A stretch of DNA of 64,000 nt from assembly GCA_017537345.1 (NCBI GenBank), contig JAFYKY010000023.1:1-64000 (forward strand), in the 5' to 3' direction. Origin of the DNA: Clostridia bacterium. GTDB taxonomy: Bacteria > Bacillota > Clostridia > Oscillospirales > CAG-382. Numbering within the stretch: the stretch's first letter is position 1; each line of letters opens with the position of its first letter. The notes below the pieces were generated by a model that saw only the letters and a list, made by a program, of their open reading frames with translations, was not told where the DNA came from and did not search any database. The translations under genes were made by a program, and so were the position numbers. Below, one piece after another: positions 6,859 through 16,337 of the stretch.

Positions 6859-8910
6859 ATGAGAATTGCATTAGCGGGAAACCCCAATTCGGGCAAGACC
6901 ACAATGTATAACGCCCTTACCGGCAGCAGCGAAAAGGTGGGAAACTGGGCAGGCGTTACGGTTGATAAAAAAGAGCATCTCGTAAAGAAAATATACTGCC
7001 CTGCAGGAATGCAGATAACGGCAGTAGACCTTCCCGGCGCTTATTCCATGTCTCCCTTTACAGCGGAGGAAAGCGTTACCAGCGTATACGTTAAAAACGA
7101 AAAGCCGGACGTTATTATAAATATTGTTGATGCAACCAATCTCAGCAGAAGCTTGTTCTTTACCACACAGCTTCTTGAATTGGGTATTCCTACCGTTGTG
7201 GCACTTAACAAAAGAGATATTAACGAAAAAAAAGAAACGGTTATAGACGCTTCCACGTTATCCGCAAAATTAGGATGTCCCGTTCTTGATACGGTTTCCA
7301 CCTCTGCCCAGGGACTTAAAGAGGTAATGGAAACAGCTGTCGGTCTGGCGGGCAAGACCCAGACCGCCCCTTACGACGGGGGTGAAATTGATCTTACGGA
7401 TAAAGCCGCAGTTACCTTGGCAGACCGCAAGAGATTTGAATTTGTCAACAAGATCGTAAGCGAGGTCGAAACCCGCAAGATCTTTACAAATGAAAGAAAC
7501 TTCGGTGATAAGATAGATAATATCATCACCAACAAGTGGCTGGGAATTCCCATTTTTGCCGTAGTTATGTGGGCTGTTTTCTGGATCTCGCAGGTAGGTC
7601 CCGGCGCATGGCTGGCAGAAGGCGTGGAGATAGGCAATACGGCTATCCCCGGCTTGGTTACATATATAGAGATGTTCGGCGAATGGGTTGGCGGACTTAT
7701 GGCAAACGCTTCTCCCCTTTTGCAGACCATAATTGTAGATGGTATCATCGGCGGCGTAGGCGCAGTTCTGGGCTTTTTGCCTTTGGTAATGGTAATGTAT
7801 TTTATGCTTGCCTTGCTGGAGGACTGCGGATATATGTCCCGTGTTTCCGTGGTGCTTGACCCTATCTTTAAAAAGGTTGGTCTTTCCGGTAAATCCGTAA
7901 TACCCTTCGTGGTGGGAACCGGCTGTGCGGTACCGGGAATTATGGCTTGCCGTACCATAAGGGACGAGCGTGAGCGCAGAGCAACCGCAATGCTTTCACC
8001 CTTTATGCCCTGCGGTGCAAAAATACCCATTATATCCCTTTTTGCAGGGGCGTTTTTCCCTGAATCAAGCTGGGTTTCTCCCGCAATGTATTTTATGGGG
8101 CTTGTCATTATATTCTTCGGCGCTCTGCTTATCAAGTGGATATCCGGCTATAAATACAAAAAGTCTTATTTCATAATAGAGCTTCCCGAATACAAATTCC
8201 CCTCTCTTTGGGGTGCGTTCAAATCCATGCTTTCCCGCGGTTGGTCGTATGTTGTCAAAGCGGGAACGGTAATTTTGGTTTGCAATGCGGTGGTTACCAT
8301 TATGGCAACATATAACTGGCGTTTCCAGATGGTAGAGCCTGCGGATTCCATTCTTGCTTCCATTGCATCGCCCTTTGCGGTAGTGCTCATTCCCTTGGGC
8401 TTCGGCGCATGGCAGTTGGCAGCCGCGGCTATTACCGGCTTTATTGCAAAAGAAGAGGTTGTTGGAACTCTTGCCGCCGTGTTTGCGGTTTCCGAAACCG
8501 TGATAAACGGAGAATTCGAACTTTTGGAGGGTAGCGCTTTTGTGGATAGTATTGCCGCTTCCGGCGTGGAATTAACGGCAGTTGCAGCCCTTGCTTATCT
8601 TATGTTCAATCTGTTCACCCCTCCTTGCTTTGCGGCTATCGGGGCAATGAATTCGGAAATAAAGAGCAGAAAATGGTTCTTTGCAGGTATCGGAATACAG
8701 CTTTCCGTTGCATACGTTTTGTCCTTTGCCGTGTATCAGGCAGGTACCTTGCTGGTTTACGGAAAAATGGGAACAGCTTTTGTATCCGGTCTTATTGCTG
8801 TGGCCTTGATAATCTTTACCGTATTCGCCTTGGGCTTAAGGTCCAATCTTAAGGTTAAAAAAGAATACGAAAGCAAAAGAAAGCTTAAAGTAAGGGAAAT
8901 AAAACAGTAA
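6859..8910 (+). CDS. feoB: Ferrous iron transporter B
   Basis: About 683 residues. The N-terminal G domain has the G1 motif GNPNSGKTT, G3 DLPGAYS, and G4 as NKRD, with the GNWAGVTVDKKE switch region typical of FeoB. The membrane part holds two gate regions, including PFVVGTGCAVPGIMACRT and SPFMPCGAKIPI with its conserved Cys. The protein moves Fe(II) into the cell across the cytoplasmic membrane. The ATG at 6859 follows AAAGGAG by 8 bases. It is followed closely by a small Cys-rich membrane gene that commonly accompanies FeoB. Confidence 0.97.
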   Translation: MRIALAGNPNSGKTTMYNALTGSSEKVGNWAGVTVDKKEHLVKKIYCPAGMQITAVDLPGAYSMSPFTAEESVTSVYVKNEKPDVIINIVDATNLSRSLFFTTQLLELGIPTVVALNKRDINEKKETVIDASTLSAKLGCPVLDTVSTSAQGLKEVMETAVGLAGKTQTAPYDGGEIDLTDKAAVTLADRKRFEFVNKIVSEVETRKIFTNERNFGDKIDNIITNKWLGIPIFAVVMWAVFWISQVGPGAWLAEGVEIGNTAIPGLVTYIEMFGEWVGGLMANASPLLQTIIVDGIIGGVGAVLGFLPLVMVMYFMLALLEDCGYMSRVSVVLDPIFKKVGLSGKSVIPFVVGTGCAVPGIMACRTIRDERERRATAMLSPFMPCGAKIPIISLFAGAFFPESSWVSPAMYFMGLVIIFFGALLIKWISGYKYKKSYFIIELPEYKFPSLWGAFKSMLSRGWSYVVKAGTVILVCNAVVTIMATYNWRFQMVEPADSILASIASPFAVVLIPLGFGAWQLAAAAITGFIAKEEVVGTLAAVFAVSETVINGEFELLEGSAFVDSIAASGVELTAVAALAYLMFNLFTPPCFAAIGAMNSEIKSRKWFFAGIGIQLSVAYVLSFAVYQAGTLLVYGKMGTAFVSGLIAVALIIFTVFALGLRSNLKVKKEYESKRKLKVREIKQ

Positions 8911-8935
8911 AAATTTTAAAAAGGAGTGCCCGAAA

Positions 8936-9106
8936 ATGTGGGTTGATATAATTGCGGGAACCGTGCTCGCATTGGTTCTGGGCGGCGCAGTGGCATATAT
9001 TGTTATTGCAAAGAAAAAAGGGAAAAAGTGTATCGGATGTCCCGAAAGCTGCGATAAATGTCCCCATTCCTGCGCAGGGTGCCAAAGCGGCACGGAAAAA
9101 GAGTAA
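8936..9106 (+). CDS. FeoB-associated Cys-rich membrane protein
   Basis: This 56-residue gene is too short for most gene callers. It has one N-terminal membrane helix (IAGTVLALVLGGAVAYIVIA), a KKKGKK stop-transfer run and a cytosolic tail with six cysteines, in the order CIGCPESC, CPHSCAGC. An AAGGAG site lies 8 bases before the ATG. Clostridial feo operons often end with such a protein, which may have a FeoC-like or metal-handling role. The position 25 bases after feoB supports that. Confidence 0.85.
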   Translation: MWVDIIAGTVLALVLGGAVAYIVIAKKKGKKCIGCPESCDKCPHSCAGCQSGTEKE

Positions 9107-9116
9107 AAAGTTTTGA

Positions 9117-9150
9117 AAATTGGCAGTAAATTTACTGCCAATTCGCTTTT
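9117..9150 (+). terminator. Terminator of the feo operon
   Basis: TTGGCAGTAA and TTACTGCCAA form a near-perfect stem, followed by a CTTTTTC stretch. Confidence 0.7.
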
Positions 9151-9156
9151 TCATAA

Positions 9157-9185
9157 TTGATATTGGGTTTTGTTTATGTTATTAT
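9157..9185 (+). promoter_or_regulatory. Sigma-A promoter
   Basis: TTGATA (9157-9162), a 17-base spacer and TATTAT (9180-9185) lie about 40 bases before the phosphatase gene. Confidence 0.65.
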
Positions 9186-9224
9186 TTATATAGAGCGTAT
9201 TTCTTTAAAACGGAGGATCAATAT

Positions 9225-9689
9225 ATGAAAAAGATAATGTTTGTATGCCTCGGAAATATCTGCCGTTCCCCTATGGCGGAATTTATTTTTAGAGATATGG
9301 TAAAGCAAAAAGGCTTGGAAAATGAATTTTTCATCGCTTCATCTGCCACAAGCACCGATGAAATTATCGGCGGTATCGGCAACCCCGTGTATCCTCCCGC
9401 AAAAAGAGAGCTTTTGTCACACGGAATTTCCTGCGAAGGGAAACGGGCGGTACAGCTTAAATGGGAGGATTACGAAAAATACGATCTGTTTGTGGGTATG
9501 GACAGCAGTAATATCCGCAATATGAATACTATCCTCAAAGGGGACAAGCATAAAAAGATCCGCAAGCTTATGGATTATACCTCCCGCCGCGGCGACGTTG
9601 CCGACCCTTGGTTTACCGAAAGGTTTGATATAGCCTACCGTGATATTTACGATGGCTGCGAAGGATTGTTAAAAGCGCTTTTAAAATAA
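9225..9689 (+). CDS. Low molecular weight protein tyrosine phosphatase
   Basis: A 154-residue cytosolic phosphatase. The catalytic loop is CLGNICRS, matching CX5RS with the nucleophilic Cys near residue 8. The general acid lies in VADPW near residue 128, where the family usually has DPYY; the Asp is kept. The ATG at 9225 follows CGGAGGATC; a longer frame that begins in the upstream terminator is not credible. Such enzymes dephosphorylate tyrosine or arginine phosphoproteins, and the substrate here is unknown. The next gene follows after 18 bases, so the two may be co-transcribed. Confidence 0.92.
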   Translation: MKKIMFVCLGNICRSPMAEFIFRDMVKQKGLENEFFIASSATSTDEIIGGIGNPVYPPAKRELLSHGISCEGKRAVQLKWEDYEKYDLFVGMDSSNIRNMNTILKGDKHKKIRKLMDYTSRRGDVADPWFTERFDIAYRDIYDGCEGLLKALLK

Positions 9690-9707
9690 ATTTTAAAGGA
9701 GACTACT

Positions 9708-10538
9708 ATGAACAGCAATCTTGTTTATTATTATTGCAACGTTTCCACCGCGTTGGCGGTGCTCAGAGAAAAAGAGATATGGATGACGGATATCCGCAAT
9801 CTTAACGACCTTAACGAGCTTACCGGCGTTTATAATATGTTTTTCGGCTTGCTTGAGGAATACGACGCAGAGCGCGGGCGCGTTCTTTCTCCTCTTTTCG
9901 ATATAGCCCGTCAACCCGGCGCAATACAGCTTTACGAGCGTCCCACAAAGGTTCATTCCTACTACGTGGCGTGCTTCAGTAAAAATCAGGATTCGGTCAG
10001 CCAGTGGGTATCATTTGCGGATGACGGACACGGTCTTGCTATCGGATTTGACGAAAATCAGCTTATCGCCGCCTCCGAAGCGGAGGGATTGGAATACCAC
10101 GCCATCTCATACGTGCGTGAGGACGATATAAAACTGCATATCCCCGAAATTTACGAAAGCCTTTTGCGTCTGGCGGATAAAAGCGGCAGAACGCTTATGG
10201 ACGTTACTATGGGCAGGCTAAAAGAAATATTCGAATCCGGCGCATACTTCAAGACCCACCATTACAGAAGCGAAAACGAAAAGCGGGTAATATACGAATA
10301 TCCCCGCACCGTAACCGACCTGCCCGATGGCTGGGAGGTAAAAAAGATAAAGGCGTATGCAAAAAAGAATATGATAAACACCTGCGTTCCTCTTGCATTT
10401 CCCGCTTCTGCAATAAAGGCTGTCATAACGGGACCGAAATACCAAAAGAACTTCAACGAGCTTGAAATGGCGCTTGAGGTTCTGGGATACAAGGTAAGCG
10501 ATATTACTATTCTCGAATCCACCAGCGGATATAGATAA
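9708..10538 (+). CDS. DUF2971 family protein
   Basis: A 276-residue soluble protein. The start (VYYYCNVSTALAVLREKEIW, then RNLNDLNE) and the central YVACFSKNQDSVSQWVSFAD followed by HGLAIGFD are the characteristic DUF2971 pattern, in which a residue set around SQW and G-x-A-x-GF is conserved. The family is widespread and sometimes linked to defence or toxin loci, but its activity is not established. It is probably in an operon with the phosphatase upstream. Confidence 0.8.
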   Translation: MNSNLVYYYCNVSTALAVLREKEIWMTDIRNLNDLNELTGVYNMFFGLLEEYDAERGRVLSPLFDIARQPGAIQLYERPTKVHSYYVACFSKNQDSVSQWVSFADDGHGLAIGFDENQLIAASEAEGLEYHAISYVREDDIKLHIPEIYESLLRLADKSGRTLMDVTMGRLKEIFESGAYFKTHHYRSENEKRVIYEYPRTVTDLPDGWEVKKIKAYAKKNMINTCVPLAFPASAIKAVITGPKYQKNFNELEMALEVLGYKVSDITILESTSGYR

Positions 10539-10639
10539 AACACCTCGAAAAATATACGTTTTCCTCTTTAAATTCTTGTTTTTTTGTGTTATACTGTTTT
10601 TTAAGTTATCGTATTTTACATTTTTAGGAGATATATATT

Positions 10640-11917
10640 ATGGCAAACATTGAAACTACCTGCGTTCAGGGCGGTTACAGACCCGGAAACGGCGAACCCA
10701 GACAGATTCCCATTATTCAAAGCACTACATTCAAATATAATACCGGCACGGATATGGGCAAGCTTTTTGACCTTGAAGCAAGCGGATATTTTTATTCCCG
10801 CCTGCAAAACCCCACCTGCGATACCGTGGCGGCAAAGATATGCGCTCTTGAGGGCGGTACGGCGGCAATGCTTACCTCCTCCGGTCAGGCGGCGTCCTTC
10901 TTTTCCGTATTCAATATTGCTCAGGCGGGAGATCACGTTGTGTCCTCCTCCAGCATATACGGCGGTACCTTTAATCTGTTTAACGTAACTATGCGCAAAA
11001 TGGGAATAGAGTTTACCTTTGTTTCTCCCGATTGCACCGACGAAGAGCTTGAAGCCGCTTTCCGTCCCAACACCAAGGCTGTGTTTGGCGAGACCGTGGC
11101 AAATCCTGCCCTTACCGTTCTGGATATAGAGAGATTTGCTAAAGCTGCTCACGCTCACGGATGCCCCCTTATTATAGACAATACCTTTGCAACTCCCGTA
11201 AACTGCCGTCCCTTTGAATGGGGCGCGGATATCGTTACTCATTCCACCACCAAGTATATGGACGGACACGGCTCCGCGGTGGGCGGCTGTATCGTTGACA
11301 GCGGTAAGTTCGATTGGACCAAGTACGCGGAAAAATTCCCCGGACTCTGCACTCCCGATGAAAGCTACCACGGTATTACTTATACAGAGCGTTTCGGTAT
11401 CGAAGGCGCATATATAACCAAAGCCACCGCACAGCTTATGCGTGACCTTGGCGCAACCCAATCTCCCCAGTCTGCATATTACCTCAATCTCGGTCTGGAG
11501 AGCCTGCACCTCCGTATGAAGCAGCATTGCAAGAATGCTCAGGCTGTTGCGGAATATCTCTCCGCCCACGAAAAGATCTCCTGGGTAAAATACTGCGGTC
11601 TTAAGGGCGATAAGGATTACGCTCTGGCACAGAAATATATGCCCAACGGTTCTTGCGGTGTTGTAAGCTTCGGAGTTAAGGGCGGTAAGTCCGCAGCAGA
11701 AAAGTTTATGGAAGCCCTTACCATCGCGGCTATCGAAACCCACGTAGCGGACGCAAGAAGCTGCTGTCTGCACCCTGCAAGCACCACTCACCGTCAGCTT
11801 TCCGATGAAGAGCTTGTGGCTTGCGGTGTTACTCCCGATCTTATCCGTCTTTCCTGCGGTATAGAGGGAACGGAGGATCTGATCGCGGATATCGCTCAGG
11901 CGCTTGAAAAAATTTAA
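10640..11917 (+). CDS. metY: O-acetylhomoserine sulfhydrylase (Cys/Met metabolism PLP enzyme)
   Basis: A 425-residue member of the Cys/Met metabolism PLP-dependent family. The PLP lysine sits in HSTTKYMDGHG near residue 211. YSRLQNPT and the cofactor-binding SSGQAA are present, and DNTFATP carries the PLP-pyridine Asp. These enzymes join O-acetylhomoserine and sulfide to give homocysteine. The next gene is metA carrying the acetyl-specific residue, which fits that substrate and the direct sulfhydrylation route. An AGGAG site precedes the ATG. No SAM riboswitch or T-box is visible in the 100 bases upstream. Confidence 0.92.
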   Translation: MANIETTCVQGGYRPGNGEPRQIPIIQSTTFKYNTGTDMGKLFDLEASGYFYSRLQNPTCDTVAAKICALEGGTAAMLTSSGQAASFFSVFNIAQAGDHVVSSSSIYGGTFNLFNVTMRKMGIEFTFVSPDCTDEELEAAFRPNTKAVFGETVANPALTVLDIERFAKAAHAHGCPLIIDNTFATPVNCRPFEWGADIVTHSTTKYMDGHGSAVGGCIVDSGKFDWTKYAEKFPGLCTPDESYHGITYTERFGIEGAYITKATAQLMRDLGATQSPQSAYYLNLGLESLHLRMKQHCKNAQAVAEYLSAHEKISWVKYCGLKGDKDYALAQKYMPNGSCGVVSFGVKGGKSAAEKFMEALTIAAIETHVADARSCCLHPASTTHRQLSDEELVACGVTPDLIRLSCGIEGTEDLIADIAQALEKI

Positions 11918-11929
11918 AGGAAGTATTTT

Positions 11930-12850
11930 ATGCCTATAAAAATACCCAACGATCTGCCTGCGGTCAAAACGCTGGCGGATGAAAATATATTTGTAATGAC
12001 AGAAACCCGCGCCATTACGCAGGATATACGTCCCTTAAAGCTTTTGGTGCTCAACCTTATGCCCACCAAAATAGAAACGGAAACACAGTTTTCCCGTCTG
12101 CTGGGCAACACCCCTTTGCAGATAGAGATGGAGCTTATCCACACCAAGACCCACCGTTCCAAAAACGTGGCGGACGAGCATCTGTTTTCCTTTTACAAAA
12201 CCTTTGACGAGGTTAAGGACCGCACCTTTGACGGTATGATAATCACCGGCGCGCCCGTGGAAAAATTGGATTTCGAGCAGGTGGACTACTGGCAGGAGCT
12301 TTGCGAAATAATGGAGTGGACAAAGACGAACGTCCACTCCACTCTCCACATTTGCTGGGGCGCGCAGGCAGGGCTTTATTATCATTACGGAATAAACAAG
12401 GTTCCTCTTGATAAAAAGCTGTTCGGGGTGTATCCTCATATAGTGGATTACAAAAATTCCATTCTCTTCCGCGGGTTTGACGATATATTTATGGCGCCTC
12501 ATTCCCGCCACACAACCGTGCCCAGAGAGAGCATAGAAGCGGTTCCCGAGCTGAAGATACTCGCTTCCTCGGAGGAAGCGGGCGTATACGCTTTAAAGAA
12601 CGAAAGCAGCAGTCAGGTTTTTGTGTTCGGCCATTCGGAATACGACCCCGAAACCTTAAAAAAAGAATACCTGCGTGATAAAAATGCGGGACTCCCCATA
12701 GAGATCCCCAAAAATTATTTCCTCGGGGATGACGATACAAAGCCTCCCGTGGTCACCTGGCGCTCCCACGCAAATCTGCTTTTCTGCAACTGGCTTAATT
12801 ATTTTGTATATCAGACCACCCCTTACGATATATCAAAGATACACAAATAA
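11930..12850 (+). CDS. metA: Homoserine O-acetyltransferase (MetA family)
   Basis: A 306-residue MetA of normal length. The nucleophile is Cys142 in HICWG, and the His235/Glu237 pair lies in FGHSEYD. Position 111 is Glu in GAPVEKLDF; in this family Glu111 goes with acetyl-CoA use and Gly111 (as in E. coli) with succinyl-CoA. So the product is most likely O-acetylhomoserine, the substrate of the MetY encoded 12 bases upstream. Together they carry homoserine to homocysteine for methionine synthesis. Confidence 0.95.
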   Translation: MPIKIPNDLPAVKTLADENIFVMTETRAITQDIRPLKLLVLNLMPTKIETETQFSRLLGNTPLQIEMELIHTKTHRSKNVADEHLFSFYKTFDEVKDRTFDGMIITGAPVEKLDFEQVDYWQELCEIMEWTKTNVHSTLHICWGAQAGLYYHYGINKVPLDKKLFGVYPHIVDYKNSILFRGFDDIFMAPHSRHTTVPRESIEAVPELKILASSEEAGVYALKNESSSQVFVFGHSEYDPETLKKEYLRDKNAGLPIEIPKNYFLGDDDTKPPVVTWRSHANLLFCNWLNYFVYQTTPYDISKIHK

Positions 12851-12865
12851 AAAGGAAAATTTTTA

Positions 12866-13810
12866 ATGAAATTATTGGTTACCGGCGGCGCCGGATTTAT
12901 CGGAAGCAATTTTATATTATATGTGCTTGACCGATACCCCTGCGACCGAATAGTGTGCTTGGATAAGCTCACATACGCCGGTAACCTTTTTTATTTGGAA
13001 AAGGCAAAAAATAACCCTCGTTTTTCCTTTGTCAAAGGGGATATATGCGATAAGACTCTTGTGAAACAGCTTTTTGCAAAAGAAAAGTTCGATACAGTGG
13101 TGAATTTTGCCGCCCAATCCCACGTGGACCGTTCTATAATCTCTTCTGCGGAATTTATAAACACCAATGTGTACGGCGTTTCCGTTTTGCTGGATGCCTG
13201 CGTGGAACACGGCGTCGCCCGCTTTCACCAGATCTCCACCGACGAGGTGTACGGGCAGTCCTTAACCGATATTCCCTTTACGGAGGCTTCGCCTCTTAAC
13301 CCCTCCAACCCCTATTCCGCTTCAAAAGCGGCGGCGGATATGCTGGCGCTTTCTTATTACAAAACTCACGGACTTAACGTAACCGTAACCCGAAGCACAA
13401 ATAATTACGGGCCCCATCAGCATACGGAAAAGCTTATTCCCCGCCTTATTGCAAACGCTTATCTCGGAAAGCGCCTGCCCTTGTACGGGGACGGAAGCAA
13501 TATTCGGGATTGGCTTTACGTTACCGACCACTGCGCGGCGGTGGATACGGTACTGCGCAACGGCAAAGCGGGGGGAATATACAACGTCTGCGCCCGCAAC
13601 GAGCGCACAAATCTTGATATCGCCCGTCTGGTGTGCAGTAAAACGGGAATAGGGGAGGAAAGAATATCCTTTGTTCCCGACCGCAAGGGGCACGATAAAC
13701 GCTATTTCGTTTCGGACGAAAAAATACGAAGCGAGTTGGGCTGGCAACCCCAAACAGATTTCGAAACAGGCTTTTCGATTACCGTGGATTGGTACAAAAA
13801 TAATTTTTAA
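12866..13810 (+). CDS. rmlB: dTDP-glucose 4,6-dehydratase
   Basis: A 314-residue extended short-chain dehydrogenase. The NAD motif is GGAGFIG. The catalytic features are STDEVYG near 126-132 and YSASK near 150-154 (Tyr and Lys of the YxxxK motif). NFAAQSHVDRSI is a strong RmlB signature. It converts dTDP-glucose to dTDP-4-keto-6-deoxyglucose, the precursor of rhamnose-type sugars for surface glycans. No other rml genes are nearby, which is unusual. It is 15 bases after metA and 14 bases before the next gene, so it appears to ride in the same operon. Confidence 0.9.
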   Translation: MKLLVTGGAGFIGSNFILYVLDRYPCDRIVCLDKLTYAGNLFYLEKAKNNPRFSFVKGDICDKTLVKQLFAKEKFDTVVNFAAQSHVDRSIISSAEFINTNVYGVSVLLDACVEHGVARFHQISTDEVYGQSLTDIPFTEASPLNPSNPYSASKAAADMLALSYYKTHGLNVTVTRSTNNYGPHQHTEKLIPRLIANAYLGKRLPLYGDGSNIRDWLYVTDHCAAVDTVLRNGKAGGIYNVCARNERTNLDIARLVCSKTGIGEERISFVPDRKGHDKRYFVSDEKIRSELGWQPQTDFETGFSITVDWYKNNF

Positions 13811-13824
13811 AAGAGGAGTGTGCC

Positions 13825-14715
13825 GTGCTGTATCTTGAAAAATTTAATCTTCCCTGCCGCAGGGATGAAGACGGATATCTGCTCTCGTTTCCGTATCAGC
13901 TGGAAATGGAGTGCTATTCCCATACGGACGTATACCCCTTCAAGCTGTTTCCGGATAAGGGGCTTACCGATATTTCCTTTGCGCCCATAACCATCTTTTA
14001 CGGCGGTAACGGTTCGGGAAAATCCACCATTTTAAACGTGATCTCCGAAAAATTGGGCATACGCCATTCCTCCCGCTTCAACAATACGCCGCTTATGCGT
14101 TCTTATCTGGATATGTGCTCGTATTCCTTGGCGGCGGGGGCAAAAACGGTTCCTTCCCACAGCAGAAAGATTGTCAGCGATGACGTTTTCGATCTCCTGC
14201 TGGATGTACGCGCCCAGAACGAGGGGATCGACCGCAGAAGGGAAGAGCTTTTTGAGGAGCATTACCGTATCAACGATACGCCTATGCCCCGCTTCACCTC
14301 CCTTGCGGAGCACGATGAGTTTAAAAAATGTCTGGAGGCAAAGCGCTCCACCAAATCTGCCTACGTTTCAAAACGAATTCCCAAGGAATTAAAGGGAAGC
14401 TCCAACGGGGAAAGCGCATACGTTTACTTCACCCAAAAGATAGAGGAAAACGCCTTGTATCTTCTTGACGAGCCGGAAAACAGCTTATCTCCCAAGCTGC
14501 AAAAGGAAATGGTGTCTTTTATAGAGGATTCCGCCCGCTTTTACGGCTGTCAATTTATAATCTCCACCCATTCGCCGTTTCTTCTTGCCGTAAAGGGCGC
14601 AAGGATATACGATCTGGATTCATCCCCCGTGTGCGTAAAAAAATGGTATGAGCTGGAGAATGTCCGTGCCTATCACGATTTCTTTAAAGAAAATACCCAT
14701 TTGTTCCAAAAATAA
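13825..14715 (+). CDS. AAA family ATPase (SMC/ABC-like P-loop protein)
   Basis: A 296-residue cytosolic ATPase. Walker A is GGNGSGKST near residues 57-65. An ABC-like signature segment contains SSNGE, and Walker B is LYLLDEPENSLSP near 209-220, followed by the switch His in ISTHSPF. There is only a short insert in place of a long coiled coil. Single-gene ATPases of this type occur widely in Bacillota and their substrate is unknown. The gene starts with GTG after an AGAGGAG site and closes the metY-metA-rmlB unit before a strong terminator. Confidence 0.85.
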   Translation: MLYLEKFNLPCRRDEDGYLLSFPYQLEMECYSHTDVYPFKLFPDKGLTDISFAPITIFYGGNGSGKSTILNVISEKLGIRHSSRFNNTPLMRSYLDMCSYSLAAGAKTVPSHSRKIVSDDVFDLLLDVRAQNEGIDRRREELFEEHYRINDTPMPRFTSLAEHDEFKKCLEAKRSTKSAYVSKRIPKELKGSSNGESAYVYFTQKIEENALYLLDEPENSLSPKLQKEMVSFIEDSARFYGCQFIISTHSPFLLAVKGARIYDLDSSPVCVKKWYELENVRAYHDFFKENTHLFQK

Positions 14716-14748
14716 AAGCTTTTTGCGGTAAACGCAAAAAGCTTTTTT
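14714..14748. terminator. Bidirectional terminator
   Basis: AAAAGCTTTTTGCG and CGCAAAAAGCTTTTTT form a long stem between the AAA ATPase (plus) and the MutS-like gene (minus). Confidence 0.9.
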
Positions 14749-14760
14749 GTATGTGTCGTA

Positions 14761-16326
14761 TTATTTTTTGATATTGTTTAATATTTCGTCCTTTGTAAGA
14801 TTGTATGCTTTGGCAATATCCATAGCATAGCTTTGCCCGTAGTGTCCGCGAATTATCTTGAACGCACGTTTGTGGGAGTATTCATCAATGCGCGCACAAA
14901 GATTAACAATTTTGGATTTTCCGCCCGTGTATGAATTCTCTAAACCGCACAATTCGTGGAAGTGGGTGGTCCAAAGTCCACGTGCGCCTATGTCCGAATA
15001 CGCGGTAATAATTTCGGTAGCGATAACCACAGCTTCGGTGGAATTTGTGCTGGAAAGAGCTTCATCGAACAAAAATAAGCTGTTTTCGGTAATGTTTTTG
15101 TTTATTACCTGAATCTTTTCACATTCGTCGGATAGCCTTCCGTGTATGTAGGAACGGTCTTTTATATCTATAAAATGAACCAAAATTCCGTCAACAGCTT
15201 TAATATCCGCGTTTTTGGCGGGAAGGGGCAATCCCAAATGGAGCATTGTGTATAAAATTCCCACAGACTGGGTGTAAATGGATTTTCCGCCTTGGTTGGG
15301 TCCCGTTAAAACGTATATGCCTGCGTTTTCGTCAAAGGTAAGATCGTTTTTGACCACGCTTTTGTCTGTTTCGGAATTCAATGCCAGTATGGGATGATAA
15401 AGTCCTTCGATCTTATCATTTTCGGCAAGACTCGGCTTGCACAAAGACAACCCCTTTTCATTTAGCTCAATAAGCGTTTTCATACACGCGACAACAAATC
15501 TCCATTCGTGTATGGCGTGAGATAATACGTTAAGATTGTTTACCGCATATTTTTTTACAACTCCGGACCAAGCTTTCAGCCCCGAAGCAAACACCTTGTT
15601 TAAAGCGGAATTTGCGGATGCGCGTAATGAACTTGCTTCTTCGGCGGTCAGGCTCTTGTCAAGAGGGACGAGCGGTGCAGCGCAGACGAACCGATTGTCC
15701 TTAAAATCAAGACGCATAAGCTTGTCCATAAATTCGCCGGAAACATAGCTTTCTTCGTGTACAGATATAAGCCCCGCTTCAACCGGTTTCATTTGAGCAT
15801 TTAAATTTATGCCCACCGTAATGCTTTTAATTTCGGTAATGGTGTGTATTTGCTTATCCACTTCTTCGCAAAGGGTGTCAAACTCTTTGGTGGTGCAGAT
15901 AGGCTTTACTTTTTCCCAAAGCACCAAAAGCGCTTGGCTTTTTACTTGGTATTCGGCAAAAATGCTTTTTATTTCTTTAAGATATTCAACTCTTGTTTCA
16001 AGCTCTTTTATACTGTACAGCAGTTTTTCGTTGGAAAGCGCAGTTTCTTTTTCTTTTTGTATTTCAAAAAAGTTTTCCAACACCAAAAAACTTTTTGAAA
16101 GTCTTTCATAAAGCGCGGGCTTTTCCAACAACTCCGCAAACAGTTCCTGCCTTTGCTCCATTGTGTTTTTATCAACCGTGAAAAATTCGCACAGATCTCG
16201 TTCGGGTTCGCCGAACTTTCTTCCGTAGTTGATATTTATCAAAGTGTTGATATCCAATCTTCTGATAAAGGAAAAATCAGAAAAAGATCTCCTTGTATCG
16301 CTTTCTGCCCAGATGATGCTTTTCAT
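14761..16326 (-). CDS. MutS-like ATPase lacking the mismatch-recognition domain
   Basis: A protein of about 521 residues ending in the MutS family ATPase domain. Walker A is GPNQGGKS, Walker B is SLFLFDEALSSTNS, and the switch His lies in WTTHFHEL. The N-terminal part is mostly helical, like the MutS lever/core, and no Phe-x-Glu mismatch-binding domain is visible, so it is unlikely to start mismatch repair by itself. It resembles the stand-alone MutS-related ATPases found in Bacillota. I start it at 16326, where TAGGAGGAAA lies just upstream; the longer frame has no ribosome site. It follows a small membrane protein gene in the same operon. Confidence 0.85.
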   Translation of the reverse strand: MKSIIWAESDTRRSFSDFSFIRRLDINTLININYGRKFGEPERDLCEFFTVDKNTMEQRQELFAELLEKPALYERLSKSFLVLENFFEIQKEKETALSNEKLLYSIKELETRVEYLKEIKSIFAEYQVKSQALLVLWEKVKPICTTKEFDTLCEEVDKQIHTITEIKSITVGINLNAQMKPVEAGLISVHEESYVSGEFMDKLMRLDFKDNRFVCAAPLVPLDKSLTAEEASSLRASANSALNKVFASGLKAWSGVVKKYAVNNLNVLSHAIHEWRFVVACMKTLIELNEKGLSLCKPSLAENDKIEGLYHPILALNSETDKSVVKNDLTFDENAGIYVLTGPNQGGKSIYTQSVGILYTMLHLGLPLPAKNADIKAVDGILVHFIDIKDRSYIHGRLSDECEKIQVINKNITENSLFLFDEALSSTNSTEAVVIATEIITAYSDIGARGLWTTHFHELCGLENSYTGGKSKIVNLCARIDEYSHKRAFKIIRGHYGQSYAMDIAKAYNLTKDEILNNIKK

Positions 16327-16337
16327 AGTTTTTCCTC

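Noticed and set aside
10540-10639. SAM riboswitch or T-box upstream of metY
   Set aside because: The gap is only about 100 bases, AT-rich and without the stem-loop arrangement or anti-terminator expected; no conserved riboswitch core is visible.
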